A stretch of DNA of 64,000 nt, taken from positions 72,902,269 through 72,966,268 of the forward strand of contig CM022946.1 of assembly GCA_012931725.1 (NCBI GenBank), read 5' to 3'. The notes beneath the pieces were generated by a model. That model had not been told where the DNA came from, did not search any database, and was given only the letters and a program-made list of their open reading frames with translations. Positions within the stretch are counted from its first letter, which is position 1. Every line of letters begins with the position of its first letter. The stretch is from Litsea cubeba (Eukaryota; Streptophyta; Magnoliopsida; Laurales; Lauraceae). Made by a program: the position numbers and the translations under genes. Of the stretch, positions 1 to 11,521 are shown in pieces.

Positions 1-2641
1 AACACAGGATGAGATCATGGCTGTAGTGTCTTCAGCACTATAGAAAGCCCATGCATTTCTCCCTTCCTGTAAACCTCCAAAGCGCTTCACCATGTTTGAA
101 GGCATTCCAACAACACCTTGAGAAAAGCCTAATTACAGAGCAAACCGAGAAGGTACATACGGCTGGATGTCGACGAAAAGATGTCTGCGGTACACCATCG
201 TGCCGACACATATGCTAAAAAGCCACTCATTCTCTGCGTTTTTCAAGGAGTAATGCCTTCCCGACCCCGCCCTGGTATAGTCTCGGGAGGCACCAAAATC
301 AAAAGCCTTCTTCCGTAACTCTGGAGAAAGCTTCACTGAAGACTGCCCCATCTCGACGTCCCTGAACCGTCGGATCCTCATGCGGGCAAACAAAAGTGAT
401 TCAGACACGGCTTTGCCCTTAGCTAGCCGAATCATCAGAGGATCATCATCCTGTGCAGCACCCAGCCGGTGGAAGCCAGGACAGTGGTACACATACCATG
501 AATAAAAAATATGGGCTGAAAATACCCTGTTCATAGGGAGCCCAAGCCGAACCAAAAAAGCAGCAGCCTGCAGTTCGGTACACAGGTAGGAGTAAAGAGC
601 TGGCACCAAACCAAGCTGCTCTCCAAACGCCATCTGACAAGCTGGAAAAATACAATGCGGCCTGATGTGCGTTCCATCTCCTCCAGTAAAAACAGCGTCA
701 CCAAGCTAATAAGTGAGGTAAACAGCGAGATCTCTCCTTAGTGCAATGTCAGGACATATGGCGTTTGTACTCGCACAGAAATCTCTCAACTCTTCTTGCA
801 TAGCCAAGATCTTCTTCGAACTTGGATCCTGAGCCATGGCTTCCTGGGTCGCACTATCAGAAGACTCCCTGCTATCAAAAAAGTTGGGGAACGAAGAGCT
901 AGAACTCTTCCAACTGCTGGATCTAACTTTCAAACCCTCCTCCTTTAAAAAATCATAGAAGGCGACGAGCTGAAAATACAGAAGCCTGAACTCCTCAGAC
1001 TGCTCCTCAAGGACGCTGTCGATCGGCATAAACTCCTCATAGATTCTGCCAAGGATGGGTAATCCAGTAATGGCGCTCAGCTCCTTCAAAGAGAAACCAA
1101 TCTCACCATTCGTCACAACGAAGGTATTGGTTTGTGGAAGGAATGACTCCAACATAGCCATGAAGGCCTCGTCGGAAAAATCACGGTCTCCCTAAAGGCG
1201 CGGACCGCGTCAAAAATCCCGGCTTCCTTCAAAACGGCGCCACCAATCAGCAGGACGCGATCAGTCCACGACTTCCACTCGGAGTCAGCACTGAAACGGC
1301 CACGAAGTCGAAAAGGCTTCACCCAATTACTACCGTCACCGCTGAAAATGCCAAGGCCCACCGGTCTCAAATCGACCGACGGATAATCAGAGCCCCGGTA
1401 ACCGCTGGCTGGCATCAACATGTCCATGTCAGTAGGCGACTTCTCCACATATCCAGGAGAACCGCCAACAAAAACCACGGTCTTGATTACATTTGTCCTT
1501 CTCACCCAGCTTGGAGGATCTTCCCTCTTAGAGCACGTGGGGGCAAGGCTCATGATCGAGACGGTGCGACCAAACGTCGACCGAGTAGCAACAGTCTTCT
1601 TCTCACCATCTGCAGTGAAAGAGAACTGAAAACATCTCCTTTGGTATGTCATGTCATCAGGGACGGCATCACCGAAGAAGAAGGTAGGCTTGGGTAAAAC
1701 ACTCTGATCTTCCATCACCCATGGACGACTGCTTACCATGATCTTATAAAAATGCTCTCCCTTGAGAGCGATCAGTTGCTGCCTCATCTCATCTTTATTG
1801 AGAGAGTCGCACTCTTCCAGATTTCTCTCAACATACTGGACCTTCTCACAGGCTTGCTGAACGGCCAGATTGGAAGATCTAGCAGATCAACGAGGTACGC
1901 TTGTAGCAGGCTCTTTACCCTTGTTCATTCTGGAAGAACCACCTGCAAAGGTTGGAAAAGAAAGAGATCAAACATCAAAATGACAAAATTTTGCTAAAAA
2001 AAAAATCTGGCGAAATTTTGCCATGATGCCGGGGCAATTCCGAAGAAAAGGAACTATCCCGAAAGAAATAGAAAGCCTGAAGATGGGCTTAACATTGCTG
2101 TGAGCTCCAAAACTTCAAACTTTCGAAACCTCAAAGTCTCTGCAAAATCAGGAAGGGCTCAATATCGCTACGAGCTCCAAATTCCCAAATTTGTAAAAAC
2201 TTTCAGGTATGCTATCACATCATGCTACAAATTTAATTTACAAAAGAATGCATGCATAAACATCTATGTTTGCCAAAAAAATGTATTATCATAATGTACA
2301 GAAAAAAAAGAAAGAAACTTTCTCAAAAAAAAGGGGAGAAAGAAAAAAAAAAGAAAAAGATTACTTTCTCAAAAAAAAAAGAAAAGAGAAATAGGGGCTG
2401 GCCCACAGGCCACGTGGTCGTACGGCCAGATCCGTACGGATCTGTCTGTACGCCCCACAAAAGAAAAAAAAAACATACAAAAAAAGAAGAAAGGATGAAA
2501 AAAAATGTGTAAAAAAAAAGAAAAGAGCAAACACGTGGAAAAGAAAAAAAAGAAAAGAAAAGAAAGAAACAAAAAAAAAGAAAGAACTTTTTTTTTCCTA
2601 CAATGGGGTTTTCTTGAAAAATGGAACTTACTTGAAGCCAT
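1..2641 (-). pseudogene. antisense plant-mobile-domain-like gene of copy A (broken, 3' end outside window)
   Basis: Exon 1 is 2632-2641 (ten coding bases ending in a GTAAGT donor) and exon 2 begins at 1942 after a CAG acceptor and runs off the left edge. Protein fragments from 1787 to 133 match the intact copy B exon residue for residue over long stretches, including the block SLKELSAITGLPI. That block resembles the plant mobile domain (aminotransferase-like) signature found in plant transposons. It is broken: a tryptophan codon has become TAG near 704-706, and frame changes occur near 1113-1180. Function is not known; the family assignment is by motif resemblance only. Confidence 0.7.
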
Positions 2642-2761
2642 TGATGGAGAAGAAGAAGAAAAGTCTTGAAGATCTTGAAGAAGAAGAACTCTTGGTATTG
2701 AAGCCCTCTTGGGATTGTTGCAAAAGAAAGCAATAAAAGCAAGAGATCCAACCTCCTCCTT

Positions 2762-2774
2762 ACTTTTATAGAAG
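2762..2774 (-). promoter_or_regulatory. TATA box of the antisense gene, copy A
   Basis: On the minus strand the sequence reads CTATAAAAG about 120 bases upstream of the antisense ATG at 2641. The same motif and spacing recur in copies B (about 22508-22518) and C (about 48956-48966). It is therefore a plausible core promoter of the antisense gene, independent of the LTR promoter. Confidence 0.55.
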
Positions 2775-2844
2775 AGAGCAAACCAAAGAACGAAAGAAGA
2801 AAGCGGTAAGTGTTTCTAATTAGTAACCTTACCAAAAGAAAGAA

Positions 2845-3075
2845 ATTAGAAAGATTCTTTCCCAAAAATAAAGATATCTTGAGGGATTCTCTCCCAAAAA
2901 GAAATCAATGAGAGATTTTCTCCCAAAAGATAGGATCAATGAGAGATTCTCTCCCAAATGAAAGATATCTTGAGATATTCTCTCCCAAAATAAAGGGAAC
3001 ATGAGAGATTCTCTCCAGGTAAAGATATTCTTAGATATTCTATATCCAAAGGAGATATTTTTAGATATTCTTTAC
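2845..3075 (+). repeat. degenerate tandem repeat around ATTCTCTCCCAAAA
   Basis: About eight imperfect units of roughly 28-35 bases, each with a core like GATTCTCTCCCAAAA, followed by AAGATATCTTGAGA-type spacers. The same tract occupies the same place, between antisense promoter and 3' LTR, in copies B (about 22590-22800) and C (about 49040-49250). It is non-coding; its role is unknown. Confidence 0.7.
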
Positions 3076-3388
3076 AAAAATGACACCATATGAGATCTAA
3101 GCCATTCTAAAAAGCTTAAGGTCCCATGGGTTAGCCCATATGAGCGAGGTTTGACCACCTAGGCACTAAAAAAAAATTAAAAAAAAATTGGGCTTTTAGT
3201 GAAAGAGAAATCCCTCTTACCAAGAGTACACAAAAATGGTTCCATGCCTCTTTTGAGTTGATTGGACCATACAAAAAAGAATTCCAAGCCCCATGAGCTT
3301 CCAAAAATCAAACCATCCAGCCTCATATACCAAATTGAGCCAAAATCTTGAAATTGACATTCCACAAAAAAACCAAACCAAATCTTGG

Positions 3389-3600
3389 TCCCCTAACTTG
3401 CCACATACAGCTTGTTAGGTCAGAAGACCGAAACCAAAACCAAAACCTGATCCCCTAACTTGCCACATACAGCCTGTTAGGTCATAAGATCAAAACCAAA
3501 ATCGACCCCCAACATTCCACATATAGCTTGTTGGGCCACACGGTCAAAACCAAACCCGACCCCCTAACCTGCCACATACAGCCTGTTAGGTCACAACATC
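3389..3600 (+). repeat. four tandem ~64-bp units (TGCCACATACAGCYTGTTAGG)
   Basis: Four units each contain CCACATACAG followed by CTTGTTAGGTCA or CCTGTTAGGTCA and a run of AAAACCAAA. The equivalents are 23122-23345 in copy B and 49560-49785 in copy C. They lie upstream of the 3' LTR. No coding potential is seen. Confidence 0.75.
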
Positions 3601-5261
3601 AAAACCCAAATCCACATCCCTGTTGTCATCTTCAAAACTTTGCCTCGAGATGGTACGTGATTCCTTTCACTACCATAAAATTCCCCTGGAAGCTCAAAAG
3701 GCTACACATACCAAAAGAAAGACTGCTCAAAGACTCTTGGTCAAGTCATAAACTCTTCTTCACCAAAAATGTCACTTTGCTTCTTCAAGAGCCAGAAAAC
3801 TGCATGAAGTCGCAACCTGCCATAAATAGGCAATGCTACTTCCAAAAAATCAAATCTTGTCAGAATCAAACAAAAACTGTAAGATCCTTCAAGACAACCA
3901 AAAGAGGAGTACACAAGAAGTTTCGGGCCATTTCAAAATCATTTGGCCTAACTTTGTTTCTCCGACAGTTGAAAAGGAGCTCCTGGCGGCGAAAGCATCG
4001 GAGACACCAAATCTTCGATCAGAGCCGATGGATGGTCTCAAAATACATCCAAAAGGCTCCACGTCAAGTTCCGAGTCAAACGGACAACGTTTGACCCTAC
4101 ATCAACTCTCGAACAGCTAAATCAAGCCTCTCGGCGGCTAAATCAAGCCTACATCAACTCTCGAACAGCTAAATCAAGCCTCTCGAATAGCTAAATCAAG
4201 CCTCATTGCGATAAAAATAAGTCTACTGGTGATGGGACCCCAAACGGTTTCAAAACTCAAACAAAAGCCTATGGTTCGTCTTATTTATTGCTCAGAAGGC
4301 TTCACCTCAAATTTCAGGTCATTCCAACATCGTTGGCCCTAGTTTCAGCTTCTGACGGAAAATCGGCAGCTCTGCGTGACAAAGTCTTAGGCTTTCTCGG
4401 AAAATTAGAAACTTTACAAAACAAAATACAAGGATTCTCATCAGGTTTTCTACAGGGAAATCAGACCAGTAAATGATAAAAAATGTCAAGAAAAAATACA
4501 GAAGAAAAATGAATAAAAAACAGCAAAAATGGACACAAAACGGGACAAAAAGGGGGAAAACCCCCCAGGGGGCGCAGGCCCCTGCGACCCTGGGGCCCGG
4601 GATCGCCGGGACGGAAACCCCGTTTTTCGCCATTTTTTCGTGATTTGAAGCATCGGACCTCTGATATTTTCCATAATTCATACTTTTGAGACACCAAATC
4701 CTCTGACATCCGTCAAAATCACGGATCAATCATCAAGAGTATCGAAATCAATATTGATCGCCAACCGGTCAACAAAAAAAGTGTGCTTTTTACCCGACCG
4801 ATAGAGAAATCGACAGGACAGATGACACCGACCCGCTATTGGCAACCAATACCTGAAGTTACATGGTCATCCGATGTCGATCTACAGGAAGATCCATCGT
4901 TGATCATCGCCAGGAGAATCCCAAAAGACGCGGCACGGCCCGCGATTCTTCAACTGCTCGGCGACCACTTAATGCGATTAATTGACTATCTTTATTGCAG
5001 TCATTAATCCATTTCTTTGGACGGCCCAATTAGAAGCAAGCATCCGAGAGTTACAAGTCAAGAGATTCATGACATTTAAACCATAAAACTCCTCCCATCA
5101 TGGCGATTAAAGGCGATTAAATGCCTTTAATCTCCTCCGGCCAATCAGAAGCCAAGAAAAAGGAGTTACAAAATAAATGAATTAAATCCTGTAACTCCTC
5201 CCATTATGCGGCTTAATGACAATAAAAGCCCATAAACCCTCCTAAATGGCAACCAAAAAGC

Positions 5262-5271
5262 CTATAAATAG
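5262..5271 (+). promoter_or_regulatory. LTR TATA box, copy A
   Basis: GCCTATAAATAGGAGAGCAC is shared by the LTRs of this family (copy B 9839-9848 and 25238-25247; copy C 33343-33352 and 51803-51812; the base after AATAGG varies in 9839-9848). This is the expected RNA polymerase II core promoter, so U3 lies to the left and R/U5 to the right. Confidence 0.65.
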
Positions 5272-5782
5272 GAGAGCACTCCAAGAAGAAAGGAGGACAC
5301 AACACAGCACAGAAAACACACAACAGACTGCAGAAAATCCAGAAACTCAGACATAAAAAGGCATCAGAAATCTAAGAGAGAAAACTCTGCGGAAGTTCTA
5401 CACCGACCACCACTACAAGGTGACAAAAATCCCTTCGGGGGTACCCCCCCAAGGTCCTTGCCTTCTCCTTCTGCCTCTAATGGCTTAGATGTGGCTTTTC
5501 AGCTCGTCTACTTAGTTTTTTATTGGATATAGGACCTCCTTTTGGTCTTTGTCCTCTAAAAACCTGAGGTTATAGCCAAGCCAAGCGAATCAATAGCATC
5601 CTCTGTTCTCATCTGCATGGATGATGGCGAAGTCCACATATGGCTTGCGACCGTCAATCTGAACGGGTCCTCCACAATCTCCTGGGAAGTTAGATCCTCC
5701 TTTTTCTTGCTTTTCATTGTAGTTTGTATTTTTCTGAAAGAGACAAAAATCACAACTCTTGTCTTTCATTATTGATAAGAAT

Positions 5783-5890
5783 TACAAATCGGCTATAAAT
5801 GCCAAAATCAGCTATAAATGCCAAAAATCGACTATAAATGCTAAAATCGGCTATAAACGCCAAAATCGGCTATAAATGCCAAAAAAATCG
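5783..5890 (+). repeat. GGCTATAAAYGCCA tandem cluster in LTR
   Basis: Five units of about 18-20 bases of the form CGGCTATAAATGCCAAAAT. Each is a small hairpin: GGC and GCC flank TATAAAT. Equivalent clusters are 10343-10398 and 25712-25785 (copy B) and 33855-33935 and 52318-52395 (copy C). They lie downstream of the LTR TATA box, so they should be part of the transcript leader. Confidence 0.75.
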
Positions 5891-6147
5891 CCTTTCACGG
5901 CAAATCAAGAAAATGTCTCTTTTCTTAAATATATGTGCAATGGAAAACTTGAAAGAAGTTGATTTCCTTTTTACTTGCGAAGGTCGATCACCACTTGTAA
6001 TTCCAAGTAAAATAGAAAATCTGGCACACCCACACAAAAAAATGTTGATGCACACCTCTGCCCCCCGGTTACGAAAGGGTCGCACCCAAACGGACTCCCA
6101 CGTCCGCTGACCTCGGTAGAACCGGGCAGAATGGCGTCGTTCCATCA

Positions 6148-7245
6148 ATGGCCAAACGTAATACAAGATCTCATGCAAGGAACCTGGGAATGGATCAAAC
6201 AGATGAGCGTTTCAATCAGCTGTTGCAAGCTTTTATGCAATCGCAGACTACTAAGAATGAGCAACAAAAAGCAGCTAAGGCTGAACGAGCTACAGAGAAG
6301 CAACAAGAAAGAGAAGAGAGAGCTGCTGAGAGAGCACAAGTAGATCATGATAGGGCAGCAATTCAAGCTCAGATCATAGCTTTGACTGACAGAGCAGCCC
6401 AGCCATTACAACTGGTCATGCCTCCAAAGGAAGTAGATCCTAATGACCTGTACGAGAAATTTAGGAAGAGGGTTCCTCCTGAGTTTCACGGGTCAGAAGA
6501 TCCAATGGCAGCAGACGATTTCATAGAGCAATTGGAACAGATCTTTGCAATTTTCCGCTGTACCCAGAAGCAGCGAGTTAACTTGGCAGCCTACATGTTT
6601 AGAGGGATAGCTCTTCAATGGTGGAATTCTGTGAAGATGGTAGTGCAAGTAGATGCAGTGGCTGAAGAGATTTCATGGGAAACTTTTACCAAGGAATTCA
6701 TGGATAAGTTCATCCCTAAGTATGTCAAGGACCAGTGGAAGAGAGATTTCCAAAACTTGGTGCAAGGTGACATGTCAGTACAGCAGTATGAGCAGCAGTT
6801 CACCAGATTGGCTAAGTATGCTCCTACACTAGTCGTTCCGGAAGAAGAGAAAATCAGGCGTTTTCTTGATAGTTTATCAGCTGATATTTACATGATGATT
6901 AGAGACAATCAACGCCCGACATTCCAGGAAATGGTAAATAGTGCATATTAGGCTGAAGGTGCACTAAGAAAGAAATCAGCAGAGAGACAAGCCAAATTTC
7001 AGCAATATCAGTCAAAGCAGTCTTCTAGCCAAGGCAATCCGAAGAAACAAAAGTTTCAAGGTCAACCCTCAGGTGGTCAGAGACAACTGTGTGGACGGTG
7101 TGGGAAAAATCATCCTGCTCAGCAGTGCTACAAGGAGACTGGAACATGTTTTCATTGTGGACAGTTCGGACATCAAGTTCGCGATTGTCCCAATGGTGGT
7201 AGTCAGTTCCCAAAATCCCAGCTAGCAGCTTCTCGTGTTCCTACG
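6148..7245 (+). pseudogene. gag: Tekay gag with zinc knuckles
   Basis: The frame opens with MAKRNTRSHARN at 6148 and runs 267 codons to a TAG at 6949-6951. It then continues in the same frame through the gag C-terminus. The retrotransposon gag capsid domain spans roughly residues 90-260 (PPEFHGSEDPMAADDFIEQL, ...MFRGIALQWWNSV, ...EFMDKFIPKY). Two cysteine knuckles follow at about 7090-7200 (CGRCGKNHPAQQC and CFHCGQFGHQVRDC). The protein would package element RNA in cytoplasmic particles. The TAG and a further TAA near 7246 make it non-functional. The start is accepted because it begins at the copy A boundary and fits gag N-termini. Confidence 0.8.
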
Positions 7246-7493
7246 TAACAGACTTGGAGAACAGCACCTCCGCAGGGACCACAACATATTTATCGGGCTC
7301 CACAGCAGCAGATGTACCGAGCACCAGCTCCTCAGTACCAGCAATATAGGGGTGCAGCGCCACATCAGCAGAGGCCAGTTCTAGGACAGCAGAGGCCAGT
7401 GCAGGGACAGCAGAGGCAGGCTCAGGTACAACAGAGGCAATTCCAGCAGCAAAGGCAACAACAACTAGTGGGCCAACCAAAGCACCAAGGCCA

Positions 7494-8089
7494 GTGCCAG
7501 CGCAGCAGATGGGCATGGTATATGCAGTTACTCATGAGGATGCAGATGCGTCTACAGAAGTGGTGGAAGGTATTGTTCTAATCTCAGAGGTAGAAGATAA
7601 AGCCATTTTTGACCCTGGCTCTACACATTCATTTACTTCTCATGATTTTGCTAGACATATCAATGAGGCTGTAGTGAGATTAGATGTTGCTTTAGTAGTG
7701 GGTACCCCAGTAGGCACGTAGGTCCGTTGTCACTAGTATTTTTCGAGTACCCCAGTTCAGGTTGGCGATTTTATTTTACCTGCAGAACTGATTCTTTTAA
7801 CGATGAAGGATTTTGATGTCATACTCAGTATGGACTGGCTAGCAACCTATAGAGCAGTGATGGACCGTTTTAACAAAACCATCAAGTTGTCATTGCATTC
7901 AGACACTGTCGAATTTGTTGGGCAAAGGAGATCGATTCCAACATGCAGGATATCAGCATTGAAAGTAGAAAGATTGTTGAAATCTGGATGTGAAGGATAC
8001 TTGGCGTTTATCACGGAGGATAAACAGTCAAAAGGGGTGGAGGATATTCCAGTGGTCTGTGAGTTTCCGGATGTTTTCCCCGATGAGAT
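7494..8089 (+). pseudogene. Tekay retropepsin and N-terminus of RT linker
   Basis: Frame pieces carry the aspartic protease active site FDPGSTHSF near 7607-7635 and the flap-side motif MKDFDVILSMDWL from 7803. Then comes the linker ...VCEFPDVFPDEI ending at the copy B insertion. A TAG near 7719-7721 follows VGTPVGT, and the next stretch needs a frame change before MKDFD. DPGS is common in this lineage in place of DSG. The missing remainder of pol resumes at 26064. Confidence 0.75.
8085..8089 (+). repeat. target site duplication GAGAT (left)
   Basis: GAGAT directly precedes the LTR start TGTTGACACC and is repeated at 26059-26063 directly after the LTR end CCATCA. Five bases is the standard Ty3/Gypsy duplication, so copy B is a single intact insertion into Tekay. 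Confidence 0.9.
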
Positions 8090-10670
8090 TGTTGACACCA
8101 AAAATGTCACTTTGCCTCTTCAAGATCCAAAAAGCTACATGAAGTCGCAACCTGCCATAAATAGGCAATGCTACTTCAAAAAAAAAATCAAATCTTGTCA
8201 GAACTAAACAAAAAATGCAAGATCCTTCAAGATAGACAAAAGAGGAGTACACAAGAAGTTTCGGGCCATTTCAAAATCATTTAGCCTAACTTCGCTTCTC
8301 CGGCAACTAAAAAGGAGCTCCCGGCGGCGAAAGCATCGGAGACACCAAATCTTCGATCGGAGCCGATGGATGGTCTCAAAATACATCCAAAAGGCTCCAC
8401 GTCAAGTTCCGAGTCAAACCGACAACGTTTGACCCTACATCAACCCTCGAACAGCTAAATCAAGCCTCTCGTCGGAGAGAACCACCAAGGCCATCACTCA
8501 TCCGATAGAGCACATGGACGGCTTCAAAATGCTTACAAAGGGCTACACGTCAAATTTCAGGTCATTCCGACAACATTTGACCATAGTTTGACGCTCGGAA
8601 GCCAAATCAGGCCTCTCGGCGGCGAAGCTCTCTGGGACCATGGTTTCCAAGACAGAGCCTATGGATCATCTTAAAATGACTCCAATAGGTTCCCTGTCAA
8701 ATTTCAAGTCAATCGGACATCGGTTGACCGCACATCAAACCGCGACATCTTCATCGCGACAAAAGCAAGTCTACTGGTGAAAGGACCCCAAACGGCTTCA
8801 AAACTCAAACAAAAGCCTATGGTTAGTCTTATTTATTGCTCAGCAGGCTTCACCCCTAATTTTAGGTCATTCCGACATCGTTTGTCCCAGTTTCAGCTTC
8901 TGACGGAAAATCGGCTGCTTTGCGCGACAAAGTCTTCGGTTTTCTCAGAAAATTGGAAACTTTGCAAAATAAAATACGAGGATTCTCATCAGGTTTTCTA
9001 CAGGGAAATCAGGCCAATAAATGATCAAAAATGTCAAGGAAAAATACAGAAGAAAAAAGAATAAAAAACAGCAAAAACGGACACAAAACGGGATAAAAGG
9101 GGGAAAACCCCCCCCAGGGTTGCAGACCCCTGCGACCCTGGCCCAGGGTCGCCGGCGACCCTGGGGCCCGGGATCGCCCGGTGGGCCCCGGAAACCCCGT
9201 TTTTTCGCTGTTTTTTCACGATTCGAAGCGTCCGGCCTCTGGTATTTTCCAAAATTCATACTTTTGAGACACCAAATCCTCTGACATCCGTAAAAAACAT
9301 GGGTTAATAATCAAGAGTATCGAAAACAACATTGATCGCCACCCGGTCAACCAAAAAAAATGTGCTTTCTACCCGACCGATCGAGAAATCGACAGGACAG
9401 ATGGTACCGACCAGCTGTTGGTAACCAAACCTGAAGTTACATGGTCATCCGATGTCGATCTACATGAAGATCCATCGATGATCATCGCCAGAAGAATCCC
9501 AAAAGACGCGGCACGGCCCGCGACTCTTCAACTGCTCAGCGACCACTTAATGCGATTAATTGACTAGCTTTATTACTGTCATTAATCCATTTCTTTGGAC
9601 GGACCAATCAGAAGCAAGCATCCGGGAGTTACAAGTCAAGAGATTCATGGCATTTAACCCATGAAACTCCTCCCATCATGGCGATTAAAGGCGATTAAAT
9701 GCCCTCAATCTCCTCCGGCCAATCAGAAGCCAAGAAAAAGGAGTTACAAAATAAAGAATTCAATCTTGTAACTCCTCCCTTTATGTAGCTTTATGACAAT
9801 TAAGGCTCATAAACCCTCCTAAATGGATACCTAAAAGCCTATAAATAGGTAAAGCATTCAAAGAAATCCAGATCGGAAAAACGACACAGATCCCAGATCA
9901 GAAAAACGCACAGAAATTCAGAGAAGGAAAAGAGAGAACTCTGCGGAAGTTCTACACCAACCACCGCTACAAGGTGACAAAAGTCCCTTGGGGGGTACCC
10001 CCCCAAGGTCCTTGCCTTCTCCTTCTGCCTCCAAATGGCTTAGACGTGGCTTTTCAGCCCGTCTACTCTGTTTTTTATTGGACATAGGACCTCCTTTTGG
10101 TCTTTGTTCTCTAAAAACCTGAGGTTATAGCCAAGCCAAGCGAATTAATAACATCCTCTGTTCTCATCTGCATGGATGATGGTGAAGTCCACATATGGCT
10201 TGCGACCGTCAATCTGAACAGGTCCCCCACAATCTCCTGAGAAGTTAGATCCTCCTTTTCTTACTTTTCATTGTAGTTTGTATTTTTTTAAAAGAGACAA
10301 AAATCACAACTCTTGTCTTTCATTATTGATAAGGATTTTAAAACGGCTATAAACGCCAAAAATCGGCTATAAACGCCAAAATCGGATATAAATGCCAAAA
10401 AAATCGCCTTTCACGGCAAATTAAGAAAATGTCTCTTTTCTTAAATATATGTGCAATGGAAAACTTGAAAGAAGTTGATTTCCTTTTTACTTGCGAAGGT
10501 TGATCTCCGGATTACCACTTGTAATTCCAAGTAAAATATAAAATCTAGCACACCCACACAAAAGAAATGTTGATGCACGCCCTTGCCCCCCGGTTACGAA
10601 AGGGTCGGACCCAACGGACTCCCACGTCCGCCGACCTCGGTAGGACCAGGCGCAGGAGCGCGGTCCATCA
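8090..10670 (+). repeat. 5' LTR of copy B
   Basis: It starts TGTTGACACC and ends GGTCCATCA; 2,581 bp against 2,493 for its 3' partner. It holds a GC-rich block with nested inverted repeats (about 9108-9200), the TATA box at 9839-9848, the GGTACC palindrome at 9985-10008 and three GGCTATAAA units at 10343-10398. The small ORFs inside are not genes. Confidence 0.92.
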
Positions 10671-10692
10671 AGCTGGCACACCCGGTGGGACA
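10671..10692 (+). promoter_or_regulatory. primer binding site, copy B
   Basis: The sequence right after the 5' LTR is AGC then TGGCACACCCGGTGGGACA. The matching place in copy C reads TGGCTCCACCCGGTGGGAC. A tRNA-primer site beginning TGG near an LTR end is expected for reverse transcription; which tRNA is used was not determined. Confidence 0.6.
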
Positions 10693-10910
10693 CGTTCATT
10701 TGAGAACACGATGCTAGAAATGAAATATTTGCATATCATATCTATTGCTCTATGCTTATACTTCTTTTCTTGATTCTTTGGCTACTTTTTGATGGGTGGC
10801 CATGTTGGATTCCGCATCTAAAAAAAAATAAGATGAGATTTTTTAAAAATTTCTAATTCTTTGAATTTATTTCCACTTTTTCTCCTTTCAAAAAAACAAA
10901 AAACAAAAAT

Positions 10911-11521
10911 CAGATTTTTCATTTTGGATTCAAAATTGAGAAACCTTGATCCGTTCCTATCGTTCATCGCGTTTGCAGAAATATTGAGCCTGTTCGACTA
11001 AGGTTTTGGGCCATCGTTTCTCTTCGATGAGTTCATTAAAGATCTAAAGAAAAAAAAACAAAAAAATCAGATTTTTCATTTTGGATTCAAAATTGAGAAA
11101 CCTTGATCCGTTCCTATCGTTCATCGCGCTTGCAGAAATGTTGAGCCTGTTCGACTAAGGTTTTGGGCCATCGTTTCTCTTCGATGAGTTCATTAAAGAT
11201 CTAAAGAAAAAAAAGCAAAAAAATCAGATTTTTCATTTTGGATTCAAAATTGAGAAACCTTGATCCGTTCCTATCGTTCATCGCGCTTGCAGAAATGTTG
11301 AGCCTGTTCGACTAAGGTTTTGGGCCATCGTTCTCTTCGATGAATTCATTAAAGATCTAAATATATATATATATATATAAAACAAATATCAGATTTCTCA
11401 TTTTGAATTCAAAATTGAGAAACCTTGATCCGTTCCTATCATTCATTGCGCTTGCAGAAATGTTGAGCCTGTTCGACTAAGGTTTTGGGCCATCGTTTCT
11501 CTTCGATGAGTTCATTAAAGA
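10911..11521 (+). repeat. four ~155-bp tandem repeats in leader, copy B
   Basis: Four units carry CAGATTTTTCATTTTG at the start and GAGCCTGTTCGACTAAGG in the middle. They end GAGTTCATTAAAGATC and are separated by A-rich or (AT)n linkers. The same four-unit array is at 34448-35052 in copy C. It is untranslated leader between PBS and gag. Confidence 0.85.

Larger units (their letters stand above)
1..6147 (+). mobile_element. Tat/Ogre-like Ty3/Gypsy element, copy A (3' part only)
   Basis: The window opens inside this element; its 5' LTR, gag and pol lie to the left and are not visible. What remains is the antisense plant-mobile-domain gene (1-2641), its promoter, two repeat tracts and the 3' LTR (about 3769-6147). 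The same order and near-identical sequence occur in copies B (8090-26058) and C (31776-52669), which define the family. The element sense strand is plus, judged from LTR orientation. The LTR ends in CCATCA immediately before the ATG of a Tekay gag, so copy A is nested in that element. The target duplication cannot be tested because the left end is outside the window. Confidence 0.85.
3769..6147 (+). repeat. 3' LTR of copy A (5' terminus deleted)
   Basis: From CACCAAAAATGTCACTTTGC onward it aligns with the LTRs of copies B and C and ends in CCATCA at 6147. Internal landmarks are a GC-rich stretch near 4555-4625, a TATA box (CTATAAATAGG) at about 5262-5271, a near-palindrome around GGTACC at 5431-5454 and a GGCTATAAA repeat cluster. 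Unlike the other LTRs it lacks the terminal TGTTGA and the purine tract: about 80-90 bases between AAGACTCTTGGTCAAGTC and CACC are missing. It also carries an extra local duplication of AGCTAAATCAAGCCTC-like units at about 4118-4205. Confidence 0.85.

Noticed and set aside
2252..2865. Long lysine/phenylalanine-rich frames on both strands near 2250-2865, repeated at 21996-22670 and 48466-49100
   Set aside because: They come from A-rich/T-rich homopolymer DNA in intron 1 and the leader of the antisense gene; composition is extreme and frames are not preserved between copies.
4319..4729. Overlapping minus-strand frames in the LTR GC-rich block (also at 8945, 24367, 32481, 50968)
   Set aside because: They recur in every LTR only because LTRs are repeated; frames differ between copies and show no domain.
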